Assembly: GCF_013414345.1 (NCBI RefSeq)
Contig: NZ_CP058670.1
Coordinates: 1,426,001 to 1,490,000 of the forward strand
Source of the DNA: Microcella indica
Lineage (GTDB): Bacteria > Actinomycetota > Actinomycetes > Actinomycetales > Microbacteriaceae
DNA length: 64,000 nt
Direction: 5' to 3'
Shown here: positions 7,966 through 17,014 of the stretch, piece after piece
Layout of the letters: each line of letters opens with the position of its first letter
Position numbering within the stretch: the first letter of the stretch is position 1
The notes under the pieces: generated by a model
Told to the model about the DNA's origin: nothing
Seen by the model: only the letters and a program-made list of their open reading frames with translations
Databases searched by the model: none
Program-made: the position numbers and the translations under genes

Positions 7966-9441
7966 TCAGGAGCCGAGGGCCGCCACAGCCATGGCGAAGC
8001 GCCGGCCGCGATCGGCGTAGTCGTCGAACTGGTCCATGGACGCCGCGGCGGGCGCGAGGAGCACGGTGTCGCCGGCCTGAGCCACCGACGCCGCGAGCCT
8101 GACCGCTGCCGGCATCACCCGCTCAGTGTCGTGCTCCTCGACCTCGAACAGCGGCAGTGCGGGCGCGTGTCGCGCAAACGCCTCGCGCAGCGCATCCCGA
8201 TCGAGTCCGATGAGGATGACCGCCCGCAGTCGTTCGCGGTGCTGCAGCACGAGTGGGGCGAGGTCCACGCCCTTGAGCAGCCCGCCCACGATCCAGACCA
8301 CGGAGCGATAGGCGCTGAGCGATGCGGAGGCCGCGTGGGCGTTCGTCGCCTTCGAGTCGTCGATCCACAGCACCTCGTCGGACTCGGCCACACGCTCGGT
8401 GCGGTGCGCGTCGACGCGGAAGGCGCGCAGACCGTCGCGCACGGCGGCGGGGGGCGCACCCGCTGCGCGCGCCAGTGCCGCGGCCGCGAGGGCGTTCCCG
8501 AGACCGTGCGGCGTCGCGAGGCCAGCGTCACGCAGGTCGGCGAGCGTCGCGAGCTCGAGCGCGGTCGTCGCCCGCTCCTGGAGGAACGCCCGATCCACGA
8601 GCACGTCGTCGACGACCCCCACGTCGCTCGGCCCCGGCGTGTCGGCACCGAAGCCGATCGCCCGGCACCCTTCGACGACGTCGGCCTCCTCCACCATCCT
8701 CCGCGTGGCGGGGTCGGCGAGGTTGTAGACGCACGCGACGCGCGTATTCGCATAGACCTTGGCCTTCGCAGCGGCATAGGCGGCAGAGCCGCCGTGCCAG
8801 TCCAGGTGGTCGTCGGCGAGATTGAGGCACGCGCTCGCGAGCGGCTGCAGGGCGCCGGGGCCGGTCGTCGGCAACGCGTGCAGCTGGAAGCTCGACAGTT
8901 CGACGACGAGGACGTCGAAACCCGCAGGGTCGCGCACGGCGTCCAGAACGGGAGTGCCGATGTTGCCGCACGGTGCGACGCGCGTGCCGGCGGCGAGAAG
9001 CATCGTCGCGGCGAGCTGCGTAGTGGTGGTCTTGCCGTTGGTGCCGGTGATGGTGATCCACTCGGCTGCGCGCACCTTGTCGCGCACGCGCCAGGCGAGC
9101 TCGACATCGCCCCACAGCTCCGCTCCGCTCTCCCGGGCGGCGAGGACGAGGGGATGCTCGGGGGCGAAGCCGGGCGAGACGATCACGAGCTCGGGCTCTC
9201 GAGCGAGCAGCGCCTGACGTGCGGCGCGCTCATCGGCCTCGACGACGAGCTCGACCCCGATGACGGGCAGAATGCGCGCTCGCTCCTCGTCAGCGTCGCG
9301 GGTGAGGACGGTCACCGCGCAGCCGAGTTCGGCGAGCGTGTCGGCGGCGGCGAAGCCGGACACCCCGAGACCGAGCACGACGACGCGCACTCCGCTCCAG
9401 TCGTCGTGCCAGCTGCTGAGCGCGGAGACCCTGGCGCTCAC
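7966..9441 (-). CDS. murD: UDP-N-acetylmuramoyl-L-amino acid:D-glutamate ligase MurD
   Basis: Adds D-glutamate to UDP-MurNAc-L-amino acid. Motifs: N-terminal dinucleotide-like loop VVVLGLGVSGFAAADTL (about 20-36), P-loop GTNGKTTT (133-140), ELSSFQLHA, NLADDHLDWHGG, and the C-terminal DAHRTERVAE and DDSKATNAHAA. Length 491 fits. The GTG start shares one base with the mraY stop (TAG/GTG at 9441), which fixes it over longer upstream reading. Confidence 0.96.
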   Translation of the reverse strand: MSARVSALSSWHDDWSGVRVVVLGLGVSGFAAADTLAELGCAVTVLTRDADEERARILPVIGVELVVEADERAARQALLAREPELVIVSPGFAPEHPLVLAARESGAELWGDVELAWRVRDKVRAAEWITITGTNGKTTTTQLAATMLLAAGTRVAPCGNIGTPVLDAVRDPAGFDVLVVELSSFQLHALPTTGPGALQPLASACLNLADDHLDWHGGSAAYAAAKAKVYANTRVACVYNLADPATRRMVEEADVVEGCRAIGFGADTPGPSDVGVVDDVLVDRAFLQERATTALELATLADLRDAGLATPHGLGNALAAAALARAAGAPPAAVRDGLRAFRVDAHRTERVAESDEVLWIDDSKATNAHAASASLSAYRSVVWIVGGLLKGVDLAPLVLQHRERLRAVILIGLDRDALREAFARHAPALPLFEVEEHDTERVMPAAVRLAASVAQAGDTVLLAPAAASMDQFDDYADRGRRFAMAVAALGS

Positions 9442-10535
9442 TACTGACTGACCCACTCGAGGTAGAAGAGCCCCACTCCGACGGCGACGAACAGCCCGCC
9501 GATGAGCCAGAAGCGCACGACGACGGTCACCTCGGCCCAGCCCTTCAGCTCGAAGTGATGGTGGAGGGGGCTCATGAGGAAGATGCGTTTGCCGCCCGTG
9601 AGCTTGAAGTAGACGCGCTGCACGATGACGGAGCCGGTGACGATGAGGAAGAGGCCGCCGATGAGGATGAGCAGCAGCTCGGTGCGCGTGAGGATCGCGA
9701 GGGCCGCGATGGCCCCGCCGAGGGCGAGCGAGCCCGTGTCGCCCATGAAGATGTGGGCTGGCGAGGTGTTCCACCACAGGAACCCGATGAGACTCGCGGC
9801 GATGGAGGCGGCCACGATCGCGAGGTCGAGCGAGTCGCGCACCTCGTAGCAGCGTGCGGCGACGGAGGGGTCGGGGCCGTTGAAGCACGACTGGTTGAAC
9901 TGCCAGAAGGCGATGAAGATGTACGCCGCGATCGAGAGGATCGAGGCTCCGGTCGCGAGCCCGTCGAGGCCGTCCGCGACGTTGACCGCGTTGGATGTGC
10001 TCACGACGATGAGGTTGACCCAGATCGCGAACAGGATCACCGCAGCGATGGACCCGAAGACGGCGAAGTCGAGCCACTCGATGTCGCGCACCGCCGAGAT
10101 CATCGTCGACGCGGGTGTCTGACCGTCGGCATTGGGGAAGGAGAGGGCGAGTACCGCGAAGATGCTCGCGACGACGACCTGCCCGGCGATCTTCGCCCAT
10201 CCCCCGAGACCGAGACTGCGCTGCTTGCGCGTCTTGGTGAAGTCGTCGAGGAAGCCGACGAGCCCGAGCCCGACCATGAGGAGCAGGACGAGAATCGCGC
10301 TGAGCGTCACTCTCTCGCCACTGAGCAGGTGCCCCACGAAGTAGCCCAGCACCGCGCCGAGGATCACGACGATGCCGCCCATGGTCGGGGTGCCGCGCTT
10401 CGTGTGATGGGACTGCGGGCCGTCGTCGCGGATGAACTGGCCCCACTCCAGCTTGTTGAACAAGCGGATGAACAGCGGCGTCATGAAGAGCGTGAACGCG
10501 AGCGAGAACGCTCCAGCGAGGAGCAGGGCGATCAT
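9441..10535 (-). CDS. mraY: Phospho-N-acetylmuramoyl-pentapeptide transferase MraY
   Basis: Integral membrane enzyme forming lipid I from UDP-MurNAc-pentapeptide and undecaprenyl phosphate. The product (364 residues) contains about ten helices and the family signatures [27 protein letters not shown] with the catalytic aspartates, [13 protein letters not shown], the [12 protein letters not shown] Mg-binding loop, and [16 protein letters not shown] was chosen because it overlaps the stop of the upstream murF-like gene (ATGA, 10532-10535) and starts the first hydrophobic helix directly. Confidence 0.97.
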   Translation of the reverse strand: MIALLLAGAFSLAFTLFMTPLFIRLFNKLEWGQFIRDDGPQSHHTKRGTPTMGGIVVILGAVLGYFVGHLLSGERVTLSAILVLLLMVGLGLVGFLDDFTKTRKQRSLGLGGWAKIAGQVVVASIFAVLALSFPNADGQTPASTMISAVRDIEWLDFAVFGSIAAVILFAIWVNLIVVSTSNAVNVADGLDGLATGASILSIAAYIFIAFWQFNQSCFNGPDPSVAARCYEVRDSLDLAIVAASIAASLIGFLWWNTSPAHIFMGDTGSLALGGAIAALAILTRTELLLILIGGLFLIVTGSVIVQRVYFKLTGGKRIFLMSPLHHHFELKGWAEVTVVVRFWLIGGLFVAVGVGLFYLEWVSQ

Positions 10536-11182
10536 GCGGTGCCGCCCGTGACACGGTCCACGAGGGATGCGAGCGGAGTTCGGGAGGCTCCCGTCACGAG
10601 CATCACATCCTCTTGTCTGACCCGAGTACGCAGCACATCGTATGCCTCGTCGGCGGAGTCGACGAGCATCGACTCTCCGTTCCACGAACCTTCCAGCCCC
10701 GCCGCATTGTGCACGTGACGGGCGCCGTGGCCGACGACGATGAGCTGACTGATGTCGAGGCGCACGATGATGCGGCCGAGCGCGTCATGGTCGTCGAACC
10801 ACTCTCGCTCAGTCGACTCCAGCTCTCCCATGACGGCGATCGAGCGCCCGGAGTCTCGGGTGAGCTCGGCGAGGACGGAGAGGGAGCGACGCACGTCGAG
10901 CGGGGTCGACGCGCCCGTGTCGTCGAGGAGCAGGGCGCCGCTCGACGTGATGCGTCGCTCGCACCGGCCGGGCACCTCGCTCTGCCGCGCGGCACGAGCA
11001 AGCGCTGTCGACCATGGCTCCCCCGCCTCCAGCTCGCCGCGAAGGCGCGCGAGAGCCGCCTCGACGGCGGCGTCCCCGATGGCGTCGATCGCGAGCTCTG
11101 CTCGCTCGTGCGCGCTCCTCACGTGGATGACCGCGCCCTCGCGACGGTGCAGCACGTCGTCGACGATGATGACCGTGTCCAC
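10532..11182 (-). CDS. Truncated MurF-like protein lacking substrate and ATPase domains
   Basis: The gene is in the murF position (murE to mraY) but encodes only 216 residues, where MurF is normally about 450-480. Residues about 105-216 match the MurF C-terminal domain closely ([51 protein letters not shown]). The first about 100 residues resemble only the tail end of the MurF central domain. The UDP-MurNAc-binding N-terminal domain and the P-loop GTNGKT domain are absent. Motifs expected in the C-terminal half are also changed: NDAYNANP reads DDTGASTP (87-94) and VKGSR reads VTGASR (196-201). The GTG start lies 3 bases after the murE stop. The frame is open with normal codon use, so it may be a retained non-catalytic protein or a young remnant; it cannot be an active MurF on its own. 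Confidence 0.82.
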   Translation of the reverse strand: MDTVIIVDDVLHRREGAVIHVRSAHERAELAIDAIGDAAVEAALARLRGELEAGEPWSTALARAARQSEVPGRCERRITSSGALLLDDTGASTPLDVRRSLSVLAELTRDSGRSIAVMGELESTEREWFDDHDALGRIIVRLDISQLIVVGHGARHVHNAAGLEGSWNGESMLVDSADEAYDVLRTRVRQEDVMLVTGASRTPLASLVDRVTGGTA

Positions 11183-11185
11183 CGT

Positions 11186-12724
11186 CTACCAGCCCGCCTC
11201 GCGCAGCGCGGCTCGCGCCTCGTCGCGTGCCGAGTACTCGGTTCGGACCCCGCGAATCTCCCGGTAGTCCTGGTGCCCCGGACCGGCCCACAGGATGGAG
11301 TCGCCCTCCTTCGCGAGGCCCACAGCGTGACGAATGGCCTGCTCGGGCGGGCTGACCTCGTAGATCTCGGGGCGGTTGCTCGCTGCTCTCGCACCCTCGA
11401 GGAGCGTGCGGCGGATCGACACCGGGTCCTCGAACCGGGGGTGGTGGTCGGTGATGACGAGAACGTCGCACCCCTCGGCTGCCACACGCGCCATCTCGTG
11501 GCGCTTCGTCGCGTCGCGGTCGCCGTCCGCGCCGAACACCATGATCGTGCGCCCCGTGGTGAACCGACGCACCGCGGCGAGGGTGTTCTCGAAGGCGTCG
11601 GCGCTGTGCCCGAAGTCGACGTACACGCTCGGGCCGCGATCACCGGAGACGCGCTCGGTGCGCCCCGGCAGGTAGGCGTCTATCCCCCGGTCTGCGAGGG
11701 CGCGGGCGATGTCGTCGAACCCGTAACCGGCTTCGACGAGCATCACGAGAACGAGGCCGGCGTTGGCGGCCATGTGACCGCCGATGAGGGGGATGCGCGT
11801 CTCGAGCGCACGGCCGTCAGCGTGGCGGAGGCGGAAGCCGGTGTACGCGGCATTCTCCTCGGTCACATCGACGTGCCAGTCGGCATCGATGCCGGAACGG
11901 GAGGTGATCGTCGTGACGGGGATGCCGGCGGCCTCGACCACGCGGGTGCCGTAGTCGGAGTCGAGAGAGACGACCCCGCGACGACCCCGCTCCGCCGTGA
12001 AGAGCGGGAGTTTCGCGGCGAAGTACTCCTCCATGTCCGCATAGTCATCGAGGTGATCGTGGCTGAGGTTGGTGAAGCCCACGACGTCGAAGAGCACGCC
12101 GTCCACTCGGTGGCGGCTGAGAGCCTGCGCGCTGACCTCGACGGCCACCGCGCCCACCCCCGCCTCCCGCATGCGCGCGAGGAGTGCGTGGAACTCGGTC
12201 GCCTCGGGCGTCGTCAGTCGACTGACGACGGTGAGGCCGGCGATGTGCCGCTCGGCGGTCGAGCTCAGGCCCGTGACGACGTCGAGCTGCCGCAGAACGG
12301 CCTCGAGCAGATAGACCGACGAGGTCTTGCCGTTCGTGCCGGTCACACCGAACAGCTGACCCTCGAACTCGGAGGTGCGGTACACCCACGAGGCGAGAGC
12401 GCCGAGGACGCCTCGGGGGTTGTCGACGATGAGGATCGGGAGCCCGGAATCAGCCGCGATCTCTCCTCCCGGCACGTCCGTCACGAGCGCGACGGCGCCA
12501 GCGGCGCGCGCATCCGCCGCGTAGGACGCCCCGTGGGCGTGAGCGCCGCGCACACCGACGTAGACGTCGCCGGGGAGCAGATCGGTCGTGCTCAGCGTGA
12601 TTCCCGTGAGTGTGACCCCCGAGAGATCCCCCCGGCTCTCGAGGCCGAAGTGCGCGGCGAGCTCGGCCAGCTCGCGCACGGGAGGGTGCTCCGGCCGCAG
12701 AACGGGTGGCGTACGACCGGACAA
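11186..12724 (-). CDS. murE: UDP-MurNAc-dipeptide:diamino acid ligase MurE (non-DAP type motif)
   Basis: Adds the third amino acid of the stem peptide. It shows the N-terminal TLSTTDLLPGDVYVG, P-loop GTNGKTS (129-135), TTPEATEFHALLARM, the lysine to be carbamylated in EYFAAKLPLF (K238), and the C-terminal domain. The amino-acid recognition motif, DNPR in DAP-adding enzymes, reads TDHHPRFEDP (425-434), which suggests lysine, ornithine or diaminobutyrate rather than meso-DAP; which one cannot be told. The start is TTG with GAGG six bases upstream. Length 512 is normal. Confidence 0.95.
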   Translation of the reverse strand: MSGRTPPVLRPEHPPVRELAELAAHFGLESRGDLSGVTLTGITLSTTDLLPGDVYVGVRGAHAHGASYAADARAAGAVALVTDVPGGEIAADSGLPILIVDNPRGVLGALASWVYRTSEFEGQLFGVTGTNGKTSSVYLLEAVLRQLDVVTGLSSTAERHIAGLTVVSRLTTPEATEFHALLARMREAGVGAVAVEVSAQALSRHRVDGVLFDVVGFTNLSHDHLDDYADMEEYFAAKLPLFTAERGRRGVVSLDSDYGTRVVEAAGIPVTTITSRSGIDADWHVDVTEENAAYTGFRLRHADGRALETRIPLIGGHMAANAGLVLVMLVEAGYGFDDIARALADRGIDAYLPGRTERVSGDRGPSVYVDFGHSADAFENTLAAVRRFTTGRTIMVFGADGDRDATKRHEMARVAAEGCDVLVITDHHPRFEDPVSIRRTLLEGARAASNRPEIYEVSPPEQAIRHAVGLAKEGDSILWAGPGHQDYREIRGVRTEYSARDEARAALREAGW

Positions 12725-12749
12725 CGGAACCTCGTTTCGTGAGTGGCGG

Positions 12750-14522
12750 CTACCAGGTCAGAGGATAGGCGGTCGCCTGCTGCGTCGACGGCGGCACCCG
12801 ATAGGTCTTGAGCACCTGCGTCATGATCGTGCGGAACGTCGGTGCCGCCGCTGCGGACGTCTTCATCGTATCGGGGCGCACGTAGGTGACGACGACGACG
12901 AACTGCGGGTCATCGGCGGGCGCCATGCCGGCGACCGAGACGATGCGCTCATCTCCGTAGCCACTGGCGTCCGCCACCTCTGCCGTGCCCGTCTTGGCCG
13001 CGACTCGGTATCCGGGAATCTCCAGAATCGGGCGCAACCAACCCTCCGTGACGACCTCTTCGAGGATGCCGACCGTCGCGCGCGCCGCATTCTCGGAGAC
13101 CACCCTCGTGGGCTCGGTGGCGGCGACATGCGTCGTCGAGCCGTCGGCGTGGTCGCAGCCCGTCACGAGCGTGAGCGGCGTGCGCACGCCGCCGTTCGCG
13201 ATGGCCTGGTAGGCACTCGCGACCTGGGCACTCGTGGCCGTCATGCCCTGACCGAACATCTGGGTCACGGCACTGTGACCGTCGATGCTGTCCGGATCCC
13301 GCACGCTTCCGCTGGCCTCCCCGAGGAAGCTCACCCCGGTGCTCTCACCCAGGCCGAACCGCGTCAGGTAGTCGTAACGCTGCTGCAGGGAGAGTCGCTC
13401 GCTCAGCACCGCTGTGCCCGTGTTCGACGAGTTCATGAGCACGCCAGCGGAGGTGAGCCGCAGATCGCCGTGATCCCAGGCATCGCCGATGCGATAGGAG
13501 CCGATCGTCGGGTAGGAGCGCGGGGCGATGACCTGGTCGGAGGGCGTGGTCACCCCCGCGTCGAACATCGCGGCGAAGCTCAAGGACTTGATCGTGGACC
13601 CCGGTTCGTAGGGGGCTGCGAAGATGCGCGACCCGCGGTCGTCGGACTCACTGCCGTCGACGTCGTTGGGGTCGACCGAGGGCCACTCGGCGGCCGCGAT
13701 GATGTGGCCGTCGTCGACGCTCACGACCATCGCGGTCGCCCAGTCGGCGCCGATCCTCGCACCTTCCTCGGCGATCGCCTGCTGCGCGAACCACTGCACG
13801 TCAGCGTCGATCGTGAGGTGCAGCGTGCCGCCGTCGACGGGCTCCTGCTGCACGATCGTCGTGCCGGGAAGCCGTACCCCGTCGGCACCGCGCTCGTAGG
13901 TCGAGGAGCCCGGGCTCGACGCGAGGCACTCCTCGAGGCCGAGCTCGAGGCCCGCGAGCGGGCCGTCCGTGCCCATGAAACCGACCAGATTGCCCGCGAC
14001 CTGGCCGTTCGGGTAGGTGCGGCTCGGAACCCTCTCGGAGTAGACCCAGGGCACGCCGAGATCACGCACCGCCTGGAAGACATCCGTCTCGACACCGCGC
14101 ACGAGGTACGCGTGATCGTCCTCGGGATCCTCGGCGAGCTCACCCTCGATGAGAGCGAGCATGGCGGCAGGATCCTCGCCCGTGATCGCGGCAATGCCCG
14201 TGAGGGCCTCCCACACCGTGCGCGTCGTGCGCTCCCCGGTCTCCTCGTCGAGCGTGTCGTAGTCCTTCACGAAGCGCGGAGAGACCGTGATGTCGTAGCG
14301 GAACACCGAATCGGCGAGCACGGCGCCCCGGCGATCGACGATGTCGCCTCGAGCCCCGTGGAGGGCCACCGGAATCGAGCGACGGGCTTCAGACTCCTGG
14401 GCGAGCTGCTCGGCACGGACGACCTGGATGTCGACGAGGCGGACGCCGAAGGCTGCGACGATCGCGACGACGACCAGAATCGTCGCAGCCAGTCGTCGCC
14501 GCGTTCTGCGCTGCTCGCTCAC
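12750..14522 (-). CDS. ftsI: Septal transpeptidase FtsI (class B PBP)
   Basis: Class B penicillin-binding protein that cross-links septal peptidoglycan with FtsW. It has a short cytoplasmic tail, one membrane helix (about 10-29), the PBP dimerisation domain (about 45-225) with RGDIVDRRGAVLA and SRTYPNGQVAGNLVGF, and the transpeptidase domain with SxxK STIK (309-312), SxN SSN (365-367) and KTG (510-512). Length 590 is typical. GTG start follows a strong GGGGAGGGGG site. It is 24 bases upstream of murE in transcript order. Confidence 0.97.
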   Translation of the reverse strand: MSEQRRTRRRLAATILVVVAIVAAFGVRLVDIQVVRAEQLAQESEARRSIPVALHGARGDIVDRRGAVLADSVFRYDITVSPRFVKDYDTLDEETGERTTRTVWEALTGIAAITGEDPAAMLALIEGELAEDPEDDHAYLVRGVETDVFQAVRDLGVPWVYSERVPSRTYPNGQVAGNLVGFMGTDGPLAGLELGLEECLASSPGSSTYERGADGVRLPGTTIVQQEPVDGGTLHLTIDADVQWFAQQAIAEEGARIGADWATAMVVSVDDGHIIAAAEWPSVDPNDVDGSESDDRGSRIFAAPYEPGSTIKSLSFAAMFDAGVTTPSDQVIAPRSYPTIGSYRIGDAWDHGDLRLTSAGVLMNSSNTGTAVLSERLSLQQRYDYLTRFGLGESTGVSFLGEASGSVRDPDSIDGHSAVTQMFGQGMTATSAQVASAYQAIANGGVRTPLTLVTGCDHADGSTTHVAATEPTRVVSENAARATVGILEEVVTEGWLRPILEIPGYRVAAKTGTAEVADASGYGDERIVSVAGMAPADDPQFVVVVTYVRPDTMKTSAAAAPTFRTIMTQVLKTYRVPPSTQQATAYPLTW

Positions 14523-14553
14523 GTGCGCCCCCTCCCCCGTCGCGCGGTCCGCA

Positions 14554-15159
14554 TCAGCGCGTGACCGGTGAGGGCAGCGACCCTGCGAAGCCCGGTTGCG
14601 CTGATTCGGAGGCTAACGACCCCGGCAGCGGCGGCGTCGACGCCACGCCCGACGCACCCCCGTCCGCTCCCGGGGTCGCGAGCTCCATGTCGGCCAGCAG
14701 CACGTTGCCGATCAGGGTGTCACGGCCATCGAGCACCCCCGCGCCCGCGCCAGCGGCGACGGGCGCTCCCAGAACTGTCGCGTCAGCGAGCCGCAGGTAG
14801 GCGGGGCTCGCATTGGAGACCATTCCGAGGGATTCCGCATTGGCCGCCAGGTACTGGGGCGACCGCAGCGCGTCGAGCGACTCGACGAGCACCTGAGCGT
14901 CCCGATCGAGTTCCGCGGCCTGCGTCTTGAGCGCCGAGATGCGGTAGGCGCCCTCGGAGAGGGTGATGCTCAGGAGCAGCTGGGTCACGAGGATCGCGAA
15001 CACCCCGATGACCGCCACCGCGGCGTAGACGACGCGAGGTCGACGGCGCCGACGCTCGCTCGGCGCGATGACCGGTGCGAAGGTGGGAGAGGTGCGACCG
15101 GGAGCACTCCGTGCGACCCGCCCGGCGGTGGACGGGGCGAAGGCCGGTGCCGCGCTCAT
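14554..15159 (-). CDS. ftsL: FtsL-like small bitopic division protein
   Basis: The 201-residue protein has a 42-residue cytoplasmic tail, one membrane helix (about 43-65: [20 protein letters not shown]) and an extracellular part that starts with a short leucine-zipper-like coil (about 68-105) followed by a low-complexity Gly/Ala/Ser/Pro tail. This matches FtsL/FtsB architecture, and the position between rsmH and ftsI is the ftsL slot. Sequence conservation of FtsL is low, so the assignment rests on topology and context. ATG overlaps the rsmH stop (ATGA, 15156-15159). Confidence 0.85.
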   Translation of the reverse strand: MSAAPAFAPSTAGRVARSAPGRTSPTFAPVIAPSERRRRRPRVVYAAVAVIGVFAILVTQLLLSITLSEGAYRISALKTQAAELDRDAQVLVESLDALRSPQYLAANAESLGMVSNASPAYLRLADATVLGAPVAAGAGAGVLDGRDTLIGNVLLADMELATPGADGGASGVASTPPLPGSLASESAQPGFAGSLPSPVTR

Positions 15160-16109
15160 GCCGCGTTCCTCACGCGCTCCGCCGCGCGCAGGCGCACGGG
15201 GATGGAGCGGGAGTTGCTTTCGCGCTCGGCCACGTCAGCGAGCTCGGCGCCGCGAACGAGCAGTCGGAATTCGGGTCGGTGCTCGGGCAGCTCGACGGGC
15301 AGTCCCTCCGGCGCCGTGGAGCGCGCGCGCGCCGCCAGCTCGCGCTTGACGATGCGGTCTTCGAGCGACTGGTACGCCAGAACAACGATGCGTCCGCCGA
15401 CCGCGAGGGAGTCGAGCGCCGCAGGCAGAGCGGCCTCGAGCGCGGCGAGCTCGCCGTTGACCTCGATGCGCAGTGCCTGGAACACGCGCTTCGCGGGATG
15501 ACCGGAGCGCTGCACGGCACGCGGAGTCGCGTCGATGATGAGCCGGACGAGCTCCGAGGAGCGCGTGAGCGGCCGCTCGGCCCGGGACTCGACGATGCGA
15601 CGGGCATACCGCGGTGCGAGCTTCTCCTCGCCGTATGCGTAGAAGATGCGCCGCAGCTCCGCCTCGGTGTAGTCGGCGAGGACTGCTTCCGCGGTGATGC
15701 CGGTCGTGCGATCCATGCGCATGTCGAGCGGGGCGTCCTGCGAGTACGCGAAGCCGCGGTCGGCCTCGTCGAGCTGCATGGAGCTGACCCCCAGGTCGAA
15801 GAGCACGCCGGTCACGCGCTCGATCCCGAGGCTGTCGAGCGCCGAGCGAAGCCCCGAGTAGACGGTGTGCACGAGGTGCACCCGGTCACCGAAGCGCTCG
15901 AGCCGCTGGGAGGATGCGTCGAGCGCGGCAGTGTCGCGGTCCAGCCCGACGAGGGTGAGTGCGGGATGCCGCTCCAGCGCGGCCTCGGCGTGCCCGCCGA
16001 GGCCGAGGGTGGCGTCGACGAGAACCGCGCCATCAGCGGCGAGTGCCGGCTCGAGGAGGGCGAGGCTGCGCTCGAGCAGAACGGGAGTGTGCGACGAGGA
16101 TGCGGTCAT
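15156..16109 (-). CDS. rsmH: 16S rRNA m4C1402 methyltransferase RsmH (MraW)
   Basis: SAM-dependent enzyme that N4-methylates C1402 of 16S rRNA. Motifs are [27 protein letters not shown] (SAM loop), [39 protein letters not shown] in two halves around the catalytic region, and [14 protein letters not shown]. The start was placed at ATG 16109, ten residues before HTPVLLE as in homologues; an ATG at 16145 would add 12 residues and neither has a strong ribosome site. Predicted length 317. Confidence 0.95.
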   Translation of the reverse strand: MTASSSHTPVLLERSLALLEPALAADGAVLVDATLGLGGHAEAALERHPALTLVGLDRDTAALDASSQRLERFGDRVHLVHTVYSGLRSALDSLGIERVTGVLFDLGVSSMQLDEADRGFAYSQDAPLDMRMDRTTGITAEAVLADYTEAELRRIFYAYGEEKLAPRYARRIVESRAERPLTRSSELVRLIIDATPRAVQRSGHPAKRVFQALRIEVNGELAALEAALPAALDSLAVGGRIVVLAYQSLEDRIVKRELAARARSTAPEGLPVELPEHRPEFRLLVRGAELADVAERESNSRSIPVRLRAAERVRNAA

Positions 16110-16211
16110 GGCGCTGCCGGTCTGGCGCGGGGCCCGGATCCCCATCCGTGCGACCTGGCACCGGGGAAGGTGCGCCAGGGCGTCTCACGGCTGGGAGTCC
16201 GAGTCACGCGA

Positions 16212-16643
16212 TCAGAAGAGTCCGGGGATCACCTCCTCGTCGGTGTTGGCGAAGGCATCTTCCTTCTCGGCGTAGTAGCTGTTCCAGGCGGGGGTCGACC
16301 AGATCTCGGCACGGTCGCCGGAACCGATGACGGTGAGCTCGCGGTCCAGCCCTGCGTACTGGCGCAGCACCGCGGGCACGGTGACCCGGCCCTGCTTGTC
16401 CGGCTCCTCCTCGCTGACACCGGAGAGGAAGAAGCGCTGGTATTCGCGCGCCGTCTTGCTGGTGAGCGATGCCGTGCGCAGCTTCTCCAGGACGTCGCCG
16501 AAGGTGGCACGGCTGAAGACGTAGAGGCAGCGCTCCTGACCGCGGGTGAGCACCACGCCGTCAGCGAGCTCCTCACGGAACTTCGCCGGGAGGATGACCC
16601 GCCCCTTGTCGTCGAGTTTGGGGGTGTGCGTGCCGAGAAACAT
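16212..16643 (-). CDS. mraZ: Transcriptional regulator MraZ
   Basis: AbrB-like ring-forming DNA-binding protein that regulates the dcw operon it heads. The 143 residues contain the two tandem MraZ/SpoVT motifs, [17 protein letters not shown] (about 10-26) and [19 protein letters not shown] (about 81-99), the second DXXGR-type repeat confirming the family. ATG is preceded by GAGAGGGGG. Three GTGGRG boxes with 10-bp spacing lie 42-67 bases upstream, as expected for autoregulation. Confidence 0.97.
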   Translation of the reverse strand: MFLGTHTPKLDDKGRVILPAKFREELADGVVLTRGQERCLYVFSRATFGDVLEKLRTASLTSKTAREYQRFFLSGVSEEEPDKQGRVTVPAVLRQYAGLDRELTVIGSGDRAEIWSTPAWNSYYAEKEDAFANTDEEVIPGLF

Positions 16644-16684
16644 CGCCTGGTCCCCCTCTCATCTCCGGCCCGAGATCAGGTTTT

Positions 16685-16710
16685 CTCCACTTTACTCCAC
16701 TTTTCCCCAC
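16685..16710 (-). promoter_or_regulatory. MraZ-binding box array (three GTGGRG repeats, 10-bp period)
   Basis: On the minus strand GTGGGGAAAA, GTGGAGTAAA and GTGGAGAAAA follow each other, with the boxes at 16705-16710, 16695-16700 and 16685-16690. MraZ is known to bind such arrays of short direct repeats at one-helical-turn spacing upstream of mraZ. Here they lie just upstream of the mraZ ribosome site, consistent with autoregulation of the whole dcw operon. Confidence 0.8.
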
Positions 16711-16782
16711 CAAGTAAAGGATCGGGCCCAGAACAGACGACTCATTGCCCACTGTCACCAGTAATTTCCTAGGCTCATTCCG

Positions 16783-16808
16783 GTGGAGGGCAGTGGAGGG
16801 CCGTGGGA
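16783..16808 (+). promoter_or_regulatory. Second, oppositely oriented GTGGRN repeat array
   Basis: On the plus strand GTGGAGGGCA (16783), GTGGAGGGCC (16793) and GTGGGACTTA (16803) repeat with exactly 10-bp period. Motif and period equal the MraZ array at 16685-16710 but in inverted orientation and about 75-100 bp further from mraZ. It may be a second MraZ site that allows looping. The repeat is seen; binding is inference. Confidence 0.5.
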
Positions 16809-16856
16809 CTTACAGGCGCGATCCCGGGTGCAACAGCCTCGGACGGCACACAAGAA

Positions 16857-16942
16857 GACCGGCCCGAAGGCCGGTCGCGACACAAGAAAGACCGGCCCGG
16901 AGGCCGGTCGCAGCACAAAAAAGACCGGCCCGGAGGCCGGTC
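16857..16942 (-). terminator. Triplicated intrinsic terminator hairpin (33-bp repeat unit)
   Basis: Three hairpins of GACCGGCC-CGRA-GGCCGGTC type stand at 16857-16876, 16890-16909 and 16923-16942, exactly 33 bp apart. Each is preceded on the plus strand by an A-rich run (AAGAA, AAGAAA, AAAAAA), so on the minus strand each stem is followed by a U-rich tract; the copy nearest the gene has the best one (TTTTTTGTG). They lie about 70 bases after the DUF3040 stop and would end that transcript before the mraZ promoter. Confidence 0.85.
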
Positions 16943-17014
16943 TAGAGCGGGCGGATGAGGCCCGGTGTCAGAGGTGGTGGATGGTGGGGTGGAGAGTGGG
17001 GAGTTCGGGAGGGA

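Larger units (their letters stand above)
16711..17014. other. Intergenic spacer between mraZ and the DUF3040 gene
   Basis: About 300 bases without a credible gene. It holds the second GTGGRN array (16783-16808) and three tandem terminator hairpins (16857-16942). A short plus-strand reading frame across the hairpins encodes only the repetitive pattern KTGPEAG caused by the DNA repeat and is not a gene. The dcw promoter must lie in or next to this spacer; no convincing -35/-10 pair was identified by eye. Confidence 0.7.

Noticed and set aside
16857-16942. Possible short CRISPR-like array
   Set aside because: Only three units with 33-bp period, spacers of about 13 bases that are nearly identical, and U-tract polarity that fits terminators; no cas genes.
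16745-16945. Short plus-strand peptide with KTGPEAG repeats
   Set aside because: The repeats come from the three tandem terminator hairpins; there is no ribosome site and no codon signature of a gene.
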